From Venturia oleaginea (lineage: Eukaryota > Ascomycota > Dothideomycetes > Venturiales > Venturiaceae): a stretch of DNA of 64,000 nucleotides. Below are positions 1 to 10,412 of the stretch, piece by piece. Each line of letters begins with the position of its first letter. Position 1 is the first letter of the stretch. Position numbers and translations under genes: made by a program. The notes below the pieces were generated by a model. That model searched no databases, had not been told where the DNA came from, and was given only the letters and a program-made list of their open reading frames with translations. The DNA is taken from the NCBI GenBank assembly GCA_013176395.1, contig JABMLP010000004.1, positions 310,001-374,000 of the forward strand. The letters are read 5' to 3'.

Positions 1-307
1 TCGATAGTCGCCCGATTGGTTAACTCTGTCCTTCAGCATTGCAACCGAATCTCCTCAAAATAATTCACGGCGCTAAAGAGCCCGCTTTTATGCATAGCTT
101 AGAGTATTTTCGGCGCGGTCATTCAGTAATCCGGCCTCGGAAGGCTTATAAGCAGCCCTTGGCATATTATAGCTGTGACTGCAATCCTTTATAAGCTGGG
201 TATGGGCTGTTGTAAGAACGCAATTTCAGGTCGTTGGGTAACGTGCTCAGCTATAGTAGTTACGCTCGATCGACCCCGACGTGTACCGGTAATCACGTAC
301 TTCAACA
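1..307. other. Intergenic, no gene seen
   Basis: No open frame with recognisable protein content. AT-leaning sequence that leads into the inverted-repeat relic at 308. Confidence 0.5.
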
Positions 308-448
308 TATAGGGGTAGTATTGCTATTGAAGCTGCTATCAAGGCTACTCCTCTACTTCTCGTAGTTAAAAGCTCAGATTACGTGTCTTATTGAAGGGAG
401 CGTAAATATCGAGAAGGCTGGTTAGTATTAGTTAATCATAACCCTATA

Positions 449-1556
449 ACATGTTTCACCACTCACTTGGCCACCCCAACCATTAAATCTCAAGTCATCG
501 TGCGATAAACCTCCCACCAATACAGCTTTTATTAAAATAATTCTAACAATACATTCTTTACGTATTTGGACATCGATTAATCTTATGACCTTGAATACCG
601 CAGCCACTACATGTTGGTAATGTTCGCTGTCGTACGACGACTTCCTGATCTTGAACACTATCTCTAGAGCTATTTTCGCATCCCTCGATCAAGAACTGAC
701 CCTGTTGAGCTTGTAAAACGCCTCCATATTCAATATATCGTCTGCGATACTGTTGCTTCTGTTTTCGTCGTTGGTTCTCTGTACGAAGCTTCCTATTCTC
801 TTCTGCAAGTATTACTGCTGAATTCATTGCGACTTGATATCCTTTGATGAGTTGACCAATTGCTTGACTACTTGGGCTCTGAGATTGGCGATGAAGAAGA
901 TTTCGGACGAGCTGAGCCTGCTGCTCAAGCTGAGCTATCTTACGAGGAGTTTCTGACGTCCACTGTGGCGCTACTCCATGGGGTGTACCTGGTGGTGAGG
1001 GCGTCTCTTCAACACGCTGAAACCACGCGTTGATTGTCGCTGGATCTTCGCATTTTGCACGCTGTGAATGGAATTTACGATTCCACTTCGTACAAAGCTC
1101 CGGCTGAGCGTTGATGAAGCGGGATACCCAGTTCTTCCCGACTAATGACGGTGGAGGATTCGTACCGCGTTTTTCGAGTAAAGCGTTTGCCATTCGTCGT
1201 ACGTCGATAATTTGGGGCGGAAATCCTCGTCGATCAAGGTCTAGGATCCACTGAACCAGAGCCTGCTCTTCATGTATTTGTAACTTTCTCTTTTGGTGGT
1301 TAGATTCGCTTCGTGGTTTACCACCTTGAAGACGAGACTGAAGTGTAGATCGAGGAATATCGTACGACGCTGAGATTTGACGTTGACTTAAATTTGGATT
1401 CGTTTGAAAGCTCTGCTTCGCAAGAAGTAATATAGCCTCTTTGCAAGCCGATCCGGGGGTTGGTGTTGACATTATCGCGATAATTGTACGAAGGGATTAG
1501 ACTTTTTGGTTGGGTGGCCAAGTGAGTGGGGTGGCCAAGTGAATGGTGAAGCACGT
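449..1556 (-). mobile_element. Pogo/Fot1-type element, internally deleted (no DDE domain)
   Basis: The ends form inverted repeats: the left end starts ACATGTTTCACC and the right end read inward starts ACGTGCTTCACC, with TCACTTGGCCACCCCA shared further in. TA dinucleotides at 447-448 and 1557-1558 flank it, the usual pogo/Tc1 target duplication. The right end carries a second copy of the GTGGCCAAGTGA motif. The element is 1108 bp, against 1825 bp for the related element at 33720-35544. The difference is the missing catalytic core. Confidence 0.85.
558..1472 (-). CDS. Truncated pogo/Fot1 transposase: DNA-binding domains plus zinc knuckle, no catalytic core
   Basis: 304 aa from ATG at 1472. The N-terminus is a psq/HTH_Tnp-type helix-turn-helix (about residues 8-50, with SQRQISASYDIPRSTLQSRL). 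A CENP-B-like HTH follows to about residue 150, including GKNWVSRFINAQPEL. Next to it the related transposase at 34102-35472 carries the DDE domain. Here the frame jumps at about residue 153 (FQRVEE) straight to the C-terminal linker, a basic coiled coil (EENRKLRTENQRRKQK) and a zinc knuckle CSGCGIQGHKINRC. About 200 residues are missing in frame. The protein should bind DNA but cannot cut it. It may be a defective deletion derivative that happens to stay open, or it may act as a repressor; I cannot tell which. Confidence 0.8.
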   Translation of the reverse strand: MSTPTPGSACKEAILLLAKQSFQTNPNLSQRQISASYDIPRSTLQSRLQGGKPRSESNHQKRKLQIHEEQALVQWILDLDRRGFPPQIIDVRRMANALLEKRGTNPPPSLVGKNWVSRFINAQPELCTKWNRKFHSQRAKCEDPATINAWFQRVEETPSPPGTPHGVAPQWTSETPRKIAQLEQQAQLVRNLLHRQSQSPSSQAIGQLIKGYQVAMNSAVILAEENRKLRTENQRRKQKQQYRRRYIEYGGVLQAQQGQFLIEGCENSSRDSVQDQEVVVRQRTLPTCSGCGIQGHKINRCPNT

Positions 1557-1739
1557 TAGCTTATCTCCAAAGTTTTACCCATTAGATAGGGGTCCTAAGA
1601 TAAACTAATACTGACCAGCCTCCTCCCTTTATTGAGACACGTAATCTGAGCCTTCAACTACGAGAAGTAGATCAGTAGCCTCGACAGAAACCCCAACAGC
1701 AGCTTCAACCACAGCATCAACAGCAATACCTCCCCTACC

Positions 1740-3068
1740 TAGTTTCAACTCAAAACTTCAAAACTCCGGTTTTTGCTTGACAAAACCCTGATCACATCAA
1801 GCGCCTTCTCGTGGCTCTTGAAGAGAAGGCTAGCAGCCCGATACTTTTTCCCGTCTCTTATCTGTAGACTAATCTTTGGTTATAGTTCCCACGTCGAGAA
1901 AAGGTCTTTGAGGAAATCATCCTTCTCAGTATAATGAATTCGCGTTACCACAATCTCAGAAGCCTCAATTCGTTGCTTGAGCAGCAGGATGGCCATAACC
2001 TTATGCTTGTGGGTCAGATAGGAATATACATCAAAAAGTTGAAGCCGGGCCTAGCATTCGATAATGTATTTCGTCGTGTATTTAAGGGGATGTAAGGGAG
2101 AGAGCGGGGAGGCGGGGAGACTCCAAAACCGCTACACGCTGTCTCATTGAACTCTGCCCTTATCTACCCCGCCGCAGTCGATCGTTCATGCAAAATCGAT
2201 GCTCAATCGCTGCAGAAGCAGCACTGATCCCCTACTGCATGACGCGGAGTTTAAACACCCGGGGGGTCATGGCACTACTATAGTACTTTGCGGTGCCTTC
2301 TACGATCCTGGCATTGATTGCCGATTTGTCAGTGCTTGGTTGCAGCCTGCATTTGACCTTGTTGACTCATGTGTCAGGGACCCTTGTCACATGACGCTCT
2401 ATAATTCTATAATCATAAAACAAAGGTTACGCGTAAAGATCCAAAGTTAAGATCTTTAGCGATTGTCTTATCAATTCAATACCGTTACTGTTCTATCTTC
2501 AAACCTACTAATCTTGACACTATTATCACCGGATTACATCTGCCGGCATTACTGATGTCTCGTTACGGTACCCTCCTAGTCAACCTCCAGGGTGCAGCCT
2601 GGACTCAAACTTCTCACATATTCATACAATCTGGTCCTACTCAATCCGAGCAAGGGAATATCGCGAGGCCTGAGCTCGAGAAGAACGGAGGAAGTCGATA
2701 AGCCATCGCGGTCGCTCATCGCCTCAGAAACGGCAACCAGGAGTATATTCAACTGGTATCGCTCCGACGGCTGGCCACAGGGCGACGAGTTCATACGGAA
2801 GCACTCATGGGTCGAAATTGGTGACTATGATGAATCTGTTTCGGATGGCCAAAGTGGCGGGCAGGATGTAGAGGCTAGAACTGCAGGCACATCCCATGTC
2901 ATGCACTGGCTATCATCCCAAAATGATCTACATCCCGACCACGCCTTACCCGTCCTTCCGTAGCCAAGCCGTCCATCTCCCTTTAATAAAGACTATGGCT
3001 CAAAGTAATCTAGCTAGATTTGGCTAATCCGTACAGTAGGGTTCAAGTGGTCCGGGGCGACAATATCG
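1740..3068. other. Intergenic, no supportable gene
   Basis: Open frames at 2199-2450 and 2592-2963 (both +) have no recognisable domain, no clear splice partners and uneven composition. I regard them as chance or decayed frames. Confidence 0.4.
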
Positions 3069-3305
3069 TGTCAAACAAGTGAACCGAAGCTTGCAAGATA
3101 TAAGACTCGTGAATTGTGCTAAGTAACTAAAAGCAATAGCGAAGTAACGAGAGAGTGAAGATACGAGACACTGAGGGAGCAGAATCTCGTCCATAATATA
3201 GGAAATCCTCCCATAAGGCTCGAAGCCTAATGCATGAGCCAGATGGCTCATGGCTCATGACCTGAGCCTTGAGCCAAAATGTGATCCCTAGGATCCTGTG
3301 TGACA
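3069..3305 (-). mobile_element. Solo or partial LTR relic
   Basis: Read on the minus strand it begins TGTCACACAGG and could end TTTGACA, giving TG...CA ends. It shares a TATA-like block followed by GGACGAGA, GCTCCCTCAGTGTCTCG and TATCTTCACTCTCT with the LTR at 35553-37548. It also has short GGCTCATG-type repeats upstream of that block, in the same place where the other LTR has CGCTCGAT repeats. The exact left boundary is inferred. No internal retrotransposon coding sequence was found beside it. Confidence 0.5.
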
Positions 3306-5051
3306 TTCAACCAATCATAAAGAAACAGACTGGTGCGTATTTGAATGCATATGAATGCAGTCAAATACAACCGAATACCATTGAACACATGTCCTCGTGA
3401 CAGTATCCGTAACAGTTCCGTCGTAAGCTTTTGCTAACATCCTTATCATAATTTCAAAATGGGCGTCTCCATCATTAATACTATTCGTTTCACCACCATC
3501 ATCGGCAACTTCCTCAATGCTTTCACAAGCCCTGCCAGCTTAAATAATTAAGTAAATAGAGCGTTTTGAATTCCGTTTTCGAGCTTACGCTGACATTCAG
3601 TCCTCTCTTAACAGCCTTAATGGCTGGAAGGAGTATAATATGCCTACTAATAAGCAAAGAGATTGGCTAGGAAGTAGTAAAATTAGGTTTGGGTTGGGTA
3701 CCCTAACCCTAATAACTGTCACAGGCTATGGCCTAGATTGTGGTTCTCGGCTATGCCCTCAACCTTTGGAAACTGCTGGAAGATTCCACAACCCCACCAC
3801 CACTGATTATAAAACCATGTATTCTAGTCTTTCTCTCTTTTCTTCAAGTTTGTAATACTCGTCAATCAGGATAGTCAATTGAAAAACATATCGACCACGC
3901 CTCTCACAATAACCTACTCTACTACCGCTCTACTACCGCTCTACCCGGGTTCGCCCCGCTATAGTAGTGGTTCTACCTACTACAACCTCTATTTACCTAA
4001 AGAACCAAGAACTAAATTCGATCCAACTCCAAACATTTAAAATACCCAAACAAAATATAATATTACCAACTTTCCTACCTAGATAAATACTACTACTTAC
4101 AGAAATACTAAAAGAAGCCTATCAAGATTATACCTGGGGTAATAGAATAGAGATATGAATAGAGAGAGAGAGATTGAAGAGAAGGTAAAAAAGATAGAAC
4201 AAGAGAATGTTACGCTGAACGAGCAAAACAGAGTTATTCGGAAGTAGATTCAACACGAACTTAACGATAGGAGCCGATGAACAGAACGAGTGTCACCCTG
4301 TGACTTGACTGTATTGACTGCAGAGGTTAAGTACACCGTTGCATCTGCATGCATATATATGCATGTCAATGCATTCCTTGGCATCTATCACGTGCCCTAT
4401 GCCTGAGGTATCAAGGACTGGCATGCCACTGTTCAACAGAGAAGACAAAAAAAGAGTAATTAATACCAATCTCATAACCCCCCCTCCATTTCTCCCATTG
4501 CAGATCCAACAAAGAACAAGGCCTAGATATAACTTATCTATTTCAATATATTCCCATATAACCCAGATACCAAATTAAAGCGCCCTCCAAGCCCTTCCCA
4601 ATTACAAACCCACAATATTGAACGACTTCACTAAAGATCTCGCATATCATCTATGGAGCAAGCTATCCGTCCCACTACAATAGTATCACATACACCTTAG
4701 TAACTCTCTACCTTCCTTCATTTCTCTTATTCGCTTTTGGGATTTTCGGCGTTACGGACAGAGGTGGTGGTGGGGGCTCTATTCCTTCACTTCCAGTACG
4801 CATACTACCTTCCTTTATCAAGCCTTCATCGCCTCCGAACAAGCCTCTCATAGACAAAACGCGATAACAAACCCCGTTACCCCCGCCCCCATTCCCCACA
4901 CCAAAGAACAAAGACAAATCCCTCTATCAAAGTCAAAGTCTCCCTGAAAAACCCCACAGAACAACCATAAAGCAAACAACCGTATTTCCCAATTCTGATA
5001 CCCCCTTCTAAAATACCTCATACCTCATACCTCATACCGTTAAGAAACCCC
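3306..5051. other. Intergenic, no supportable gene
   Basis: This stretch holds low-complexity purine tracts (near 4150-4200), a short CCCTAACCCTAA-like string at 3701 and several short chance ORFs. No conserved domain is visible. It is the 3' side of pho81. Confidence 0.45.
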
Positions 5052-8000
5052 TCACAAATCAACGCTCTCATTAAAATGCAACACCCCATTCGACTGCACA
5101 GTCCCATCAATCCCCTTATCAGCATCCCGTCCAATGAAAAGCCGCGTATCTGCAGAATCGGGTTTGGCATGGCTGATATCGCCTATGAGGACCAACCCAG
5201 CCGTTTTGATGGTTTCGACGAGGCGGGGTGCAAGGTTCTGGCTTCAATTAGCCTCTGTACGATGAAAGATGAGGATGATGGAACTCCTGGCAATTCACGG
5301 ATTGAGAATTGCCAATGTGATTGAAAGAACATACCATCAATTCGAAATTGCAAATCAATCCCATAAAATTGTTGTCCTTAGCAATCTGCACTGCCTCCTT
5401 GACAGAGAGGCTTGTCCTCGGAACACTTTGTTCATCCGTAGACGGGGCATCGACACCAAGCTCATTGCAGAGAAGAACAGGGTCTAAACGTGGTCAGCCT
5501 TGCAGTTCGAAGATCATGTATATCAAAAAACTCACAATTCGGTTGTTTCCAATTCAACGCCGTACAAATATCCGGGTTGAGACTGGAGAAGACAATACTC
5601 CTCAAGAAGCCTTCACTCTCCTTGCGCATCTGTCGCGCGTGCTCAAAAACAGCCGTAAGAAGAGCATCCGCAAAGTCGTTGATATTAGGTGTAGGACCCA
5701 AGCGAAGATTCTGTTCCTGTTTTCTCGATGGATACATGACATGAATCTCCACATGGGTGGCACCGGGCAGCGCAGCGAGAGCCTCTCGGAGCGTGCAAAA
5801 TGAGTTGTTGAACATGGTATAAATGACACTTTTCAGATCATTGCCATTAATCACCAGATCTTCCCGCAACCTCTCTCGCAAAGTAGAAGGCCTGTGATCC
5901 CGACCAAGCGATTCGAATTGTGCCCATGTAAGGCGGTTGAGAGGTATCTCAATATTATCTGCGACTTGTAAAACCCACTGTGGAAACAACACCGCCACGC
6001 CATCGCTCGTCAATTGCACATACAAGCGGACGTAGTCACCTGATAAACTTGAACCAGTGATGAGTGAAGCATTGTGCGGTTTTTGGTCTGTTTCTTTCCA
6101 ATACGTCGCAAAGTGGGTGATTTCGAGAGGTTGCCCGGAAAATGGTGTGATTACTTGGAACGTAAAACTTATCCGACCAATAGCACGTAATCGAGGATCA
6201 AGCAGTTCGAGATGCCACTCACCACTGCTGCTTGCTTTGCCGGTGAATACCTTGGATGATGCAACTGCTCTCGCAATCACTCTTGCTCCAAAGGTGGGGT
6301 AGACGTCGAAGTCTATGGAGAACGTATCCAAGTTGTCGATCTGAAAGGAGATTACCCGCAGTTCGTCTTGTATCGGGAGAAGCAAGTTACGGGGAATGAG
6401 ATCTGATGATTTCGAAGAGATTGTGAGACGCGCTGCAGGATATTTGTTGTCGTCGTAGAACTGAATAGCCTCGTAGGGCAGCCCTCCAAAGTTTATGATT
6501 ACATAGGTCTTGGAGTCAAGGAAGTTGTGACCGTACCGGCGTACCGGTATTATAGGCGATGGGAGAATAAGAGGTGGAATATCATATACGTCGCGGATCT
6601 TTGTCGCAGGCGTTATCGATGGTGGCTGCAAAGGAGGCAAAGGAGCGCTCATCATGACCTCTTGTTGTCGCACAGCGTCTTGATTTGACATTAGTACATG
6701 ACCTGAAAACGCAGCCCAACTCCGATAAATTTCTGGTGAGATTGTTTTGAGGCTTTGCCAGAAATCTATCATCATCGGTCGAGAATGCACATACCCTGTT
6801 CATTTCGAGCCTCGACTCGGGCGGCCAGCAATTGGATACAAGTCAGGTGACCCTCCCAAGTCGCGTAATACAAAGCCGATAGGCCCTTCTCATCGAGCAC
6901 ATTTGCATCCACTTCACTCTCGAGTAGCATTTGTAAGGCAGCGACATTGCCTTCACTAGAGGCGTGGAATAACGGGGTCCACTGATACAATTTGTCGCGT
7001 TGATCCAGATCCGCACCATAGTCTCGTAGCAGCGATAACAATTGTGGGGCCTCATTTGACCTCGCAGCAAGATGCTGGGGATACAGGCCTTCGGCATCGG
7101 CTAGAAGTTGCGGCCACCTGGTCAATATCTCCTTGACAATGAGCACATCGGCGTGTTGACATGCTAGATTTAGGGGAATGTGGTCTGTGTCCGAGATGGG
7201 CTCTATCCTTGCATTCTGCAGAAGAAGTGTGTGTACGATCTGGAACTGCGATTTTGAAATCGCGTGAACAAGCGGTGTGAAGTTATCGTGGTCCTTGACA
7301 TCAATCGTGCTAGGATCGGCTGCGAGAAGAAGGAGAACCAGCTCGTCCGCGCCGTGCATACAAGCATAATGCAGAGGTATCCTCCCATAGATGTCCACTG
7401 CACTTGCGGCAGTCCGTCCTTGCAAACCGATCTCGAGAAGGCTTTTCCGTCCAGAGATGGCGGCTCGATGAAGAATATTGCGGTGATTTATAGCATCAAT
7501 CTCCTGAAGATCGACCTGATTCGTTTGCAAGAGCAGTTGCAATGTGGAATCTGGTGCCTCCTCGGCTGCACTAAGGAAAGCTTTGGTGATACGTTGCTGG
7601 GCGCTCGGCAGTGTGGAAACGCGTCGGGCCCATTCATCGACCACGGAAATATTACCTGCCTTGAAGGCCTGGAAGATTTGTGGATCGAGCTCGGAGTAAT
7701 CCTGCGTTGTTGGCCGAGTAGCAGCCTCTTGATCACCGTTAGTCATGCTGTATTGCATCCTTTCCCCGTCCGCCCATGCTGCGAAATCAAGCATGTTGCT
7801 CGTCGCCTGGTCGGACAGCTCGCTAATGACATCGCGATTGAAAATCGGCTGCACTTCGACAGCCCTAGATAAGAAGATGACTTTCGTATCCGACTTTGAG
7901 GCCTTATCCCATTTCTTCAGAATTTTCGAGAAAGCCGTTTGATTTATCTCAATGAATTGCTGGAGCTTTGCGAGATCGCCGCCGAATTGTCGGAAACCTT

Positions 8001-9332
8001 CTTCTAGCGCAATATATCGAGAGGAGACCTTGGACGCCGGAGGGCTGTGGGCTTGCATCGACTTCTTTTGCTCGAGAAGTGAACTCAGTCGTAGTTTCAG
8101 TTCCGCTTCCTTTTGTAGGTAGAAAGTGTTGACCTTTTCGAGTTCTCGATCCTACTGGCCGTTAGTATGATTATCAGTGCATCTTCCCAAGTCAGAAGTA
8201 TGCGAATTGATCATAATGGCGGGCGAATCAAGACCAGGTATGAAGCTGGATCGAGGTGGGATCCAAGCGCAGTGCGAAAGAGACTTCCAATCTGGATATT
8301 CAAAACGACGGTCTGATCGATTCTGACGAGACAGTGATTCCACAATGCCAGGAATGTAGTGACATCGATTAGAATAAAGTATGCTAAACAAGACTCGGAT
8401 GCTCGAATACTTCTGTGGCTTGATGAGGATGGCGTATAGTAGTGTCCAGTATTCTTGAAACAGATACGTAGCAAGCTGGGTAGCTAGAGAGACTGAGCAC
8501 TTGAGGATATATTGAAGAAGCTCAATGCTGGTGGAAGAGGACTATCCAGATGGAAGGCTGCATAGGAGACGAGATATGTGAGCCACTCGGCACAACCATC
8601 ACCTCCAATGTCGACAATCGAATTGATGGTACCAGGGTTTCTGGCGAAGATTGAGAGTCATATTGCGGGAGATCCAAACAAAGTCCAGTTGGAGCGTGAT
8701 ATTGAGTTGGGATGCTGAAACCTTTCTGCTTCTTGATGGGATGGTAGATGAGTCCACATCGTCGGAGGTGGTGTGAAAAGATTACAGCAGCCAAAGCGTA
8801 GACGCTTTCGGAAGCAAGGGCCACAATTCCGGGTAGCAAGTGTGACGCAATGAACCATCAGGCTAGCACTGAAGGACATGAATGGCCAAATAGCATCAAG
8901 AGATACTCGTTGACAAGATGACAGTTCGAATGCAAATGAATAGACGTACCAACCTGAAGAAGAAGGAAGCCTTATTGGCCTTTAACGAGGCCCGCGAGTC
9001 TTGAGGTTCTGGAGCTCCATCATAACCTTGAGGTTGTAGCACAGGAGTCGCACTCAGTGTTTTAATAAGCTGGCAGCCGGTCAGCCTGCCTGCATTTCAC
9101 ACAAAAGGCCCGATGAGGTTCACCTTCTTGAGAGCCTTGTAGTCCACAAAACTGGCGGCATACTCTGGAATCTCCAGCTGCCTCTTCTGAATCTGCTTGC
9201 CGAATTTCCTAGAGGGCGCAGGGGTACCGTCAACAACAATTCTCGTGTCGAGCCTGGGAGGAAAATGCGCAGTGTCTTTGGGGACGTGGGGATGCATCGC
9301 GATATAGACAAATCAGGAGGTTGGACATACAT
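5052..9332 (-). CDS. PHO81: Pho81/NUC-2: SPX-ankyrin-GDPD-like phosphate-sensing CDK inhibitor
   Basis: Seven exons, 1021 aa: 9332-9331, 9208-9124, 9069-8950, 8151-6795, 6702-5536, 5483-5335 and 5237-5052; they total 3066 nt. The start codon is split: AT at 9332-9331, donor GTATGT at 9330, acceptor at 9209, then G of the ATG followed by KFGKQIQKRQLEIPEYAASF, the canonical SPX N-terminus. The SPX domain covers about residues 1-150 and would bind inositol pyrophosphates. Ankyrin repeats span about 285-515 (HRNILHRAAISG, GRIPLHYACMHGA, WTPLFHASSEGN). The C-terminal GDPD-like region includes RRYGHNFLD, SSDLIPRN and SNGVLHFNES. In yeast and Neurospora this protein inhibits the Pho80-Pho85-type cyclin-CDK when phosphate is low, which allows PHO gene transcription. 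Oddities are the split start and a 798-nt intron 3. Confidence 0.93.
8152..8949 (-). other. Unusually long intron 3 of pho81 (798 nt)
   Basis: The donor GTACGT follows ...FFFRL and the acceptor TAG precedes DRELEKVN. The protein reads as continuous SPX sequence across the join, so no exon is missing. Other introns in this gene are 52-122 nt. Several frames stay open inside (for example about 8522-8839), but none resembles a known protein. An old insertion is possible; I found no clear terminal repeats. Confidence 0.75.
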
Positions 9333-9463
9333 GGTGTAGGCTTGAAATTATAGGCGATTAAAGCAGCCTCTCAGGAGAATAGGCGGTATGTTTGCAGTGG
9401 GTGATGTGGTAACGTTCGTGGGGTGGTCCTCGCATAAGCCGCAGGTCAGAGCTGTCAACGGTT

Positions 9464-9530
9464 GTCGGCAGGGCGGCAGGGCGGCAGGGCGGCAGGGCGG
9501 CAGGGCAACAAGGCGACAGGGCGGCAGGCT
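9464..9530. repeat. 8-bp minisatellite GGGCGGCA, about 7 copies
   Basis: Seven consecutive 8-mers run from 9471 to 9526 (GGGCGGCA four times, then GGGCAACA, AGGCGACA, GGGCGGCA), with a partial unit before them. The repeat lies 130-200 bp upstream of the pho81 start, in its promoter or 5' UTR. Confidence 0.9.
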
Positions 9531-10297
9531 CAAAGAAGAAAGGAAGTGTCTCGGCAGGTATTGGTGTTAGAATTGCAGAGACAGTGATTTGTTGTGAAGA
9601 ATTTGTTTGCAAAGTCCGGCGTGCTAGTCGTTGGGGGGAGGGCAGTCGGGGTACTGATAAAAGCAGGCACACCCCAACACTGGCATTCAACACAATGGAG
9701 GGACTCACAGCTGTCGTAGGGCCTCGGATGTCCAGCTGGCTGACTCTGACGGAAAAGCTGTTGTGAGCCAGACGGATGGCCAATGAAGTGAGCACGTTTT
9801 GTGTGAGATGTTTCCGAGTGTGAAAATATCGGAGACTGTTGTCGAGCGTGGCTTGGTGGGACGGTCCGCTGGGCATACCTACATACAATATCCAAGTCCA
9901 CGGTCCGAGAGGGTTATTATGTAACCGATACCGACCCCAACCCCGAAGGAAGATCCTCGGCGATGGTGGATCAGACAGAAAGAGCTTGCAGCCGTGCTGC
10001 GGGAATGCAAATGCACTCCACAGAACGACCGACGCCTCCTCGTCAATCAGACAATCTTCGAGGCGCCTGTGGCGAGGCGTGGCAACAACTCATTACGGGC
10101 TTGATCTACGAACTGCTCACCATTCATGCATCGAATCATTGTGGAAGCTCTGGAAGGCCCGAAAGACACGTCCATTTGCCAGGGCGCAAACATCACCGTG
10201 AGACCGGACTTCACATGCCCAACCACCTTCATTCAGAAGCCAGGAACGAGTAGATACCACATGTCAAAGAGCACCATCATATCATCATGTCCGCTCC
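9531..10297. other. Upstream region of pho81; no gene seen
   Basis: Holds the rest of the pho81 promoter side. Overlapping short frames on both strands (for example 9839-10201 and 9963-10253, +) show no recognisable domains. A CACGTT hexamer lies near 9795; relating it to NUC-1/Pho4-type CACGT(G/T) sites would be speculative. Confidence 0.35.
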
Positions 10298-10311
10298 TAT
10301 ATACCAGACAA
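10298..10311. repeat. Left target-site duplication of the LINE
   Basis: TATATACCAGACAA here is repeated exactly at 16388-16401, on the other side of the LINE. Confidence 0.9.
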
Positions 10312-10412
10312 AAAACCGCTCCACGCCGTTGAGTCGCCCAATATCATCCAGCATCCAGATAAAGTCATACGCATCACCATCGTAACCGCAAGGGCGCATT
10401 ACCCTAGAAAAG

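Larger units (their letters stand above)
308..1739. repeat. Old inverted-repeat element hosting a nested pogo element
   Basis: The arm at about 308-434 matches the reverse complement of about 1603-1739 with small gaps. Shared blocks include GTATTGCT, TTGAAGCTGCT, CTACTTCTCGTAGTT, GCTCAGATTACGTGTCT and AGTATTAGTT. Both arms therefore belong to one palindromic element with inverted ends of about 130 bp. The pogo element at 449-1556 lies in the centre. No transposase of the outer element remains, so its class is unknown; it may be a MITE-like element or a foldback relic. Confidence 0.6.

Noticed and set aside
3701..3713. Telomere-like CCCTAACCCTAA
   Set aside because: Only two repeats, with no array around them; chance or an ancient relic.
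8522..8839. 105-codon frame inside the long pho81 intron
   Set aside because: The SPX protein is continuous without it and it has no recognisable content.
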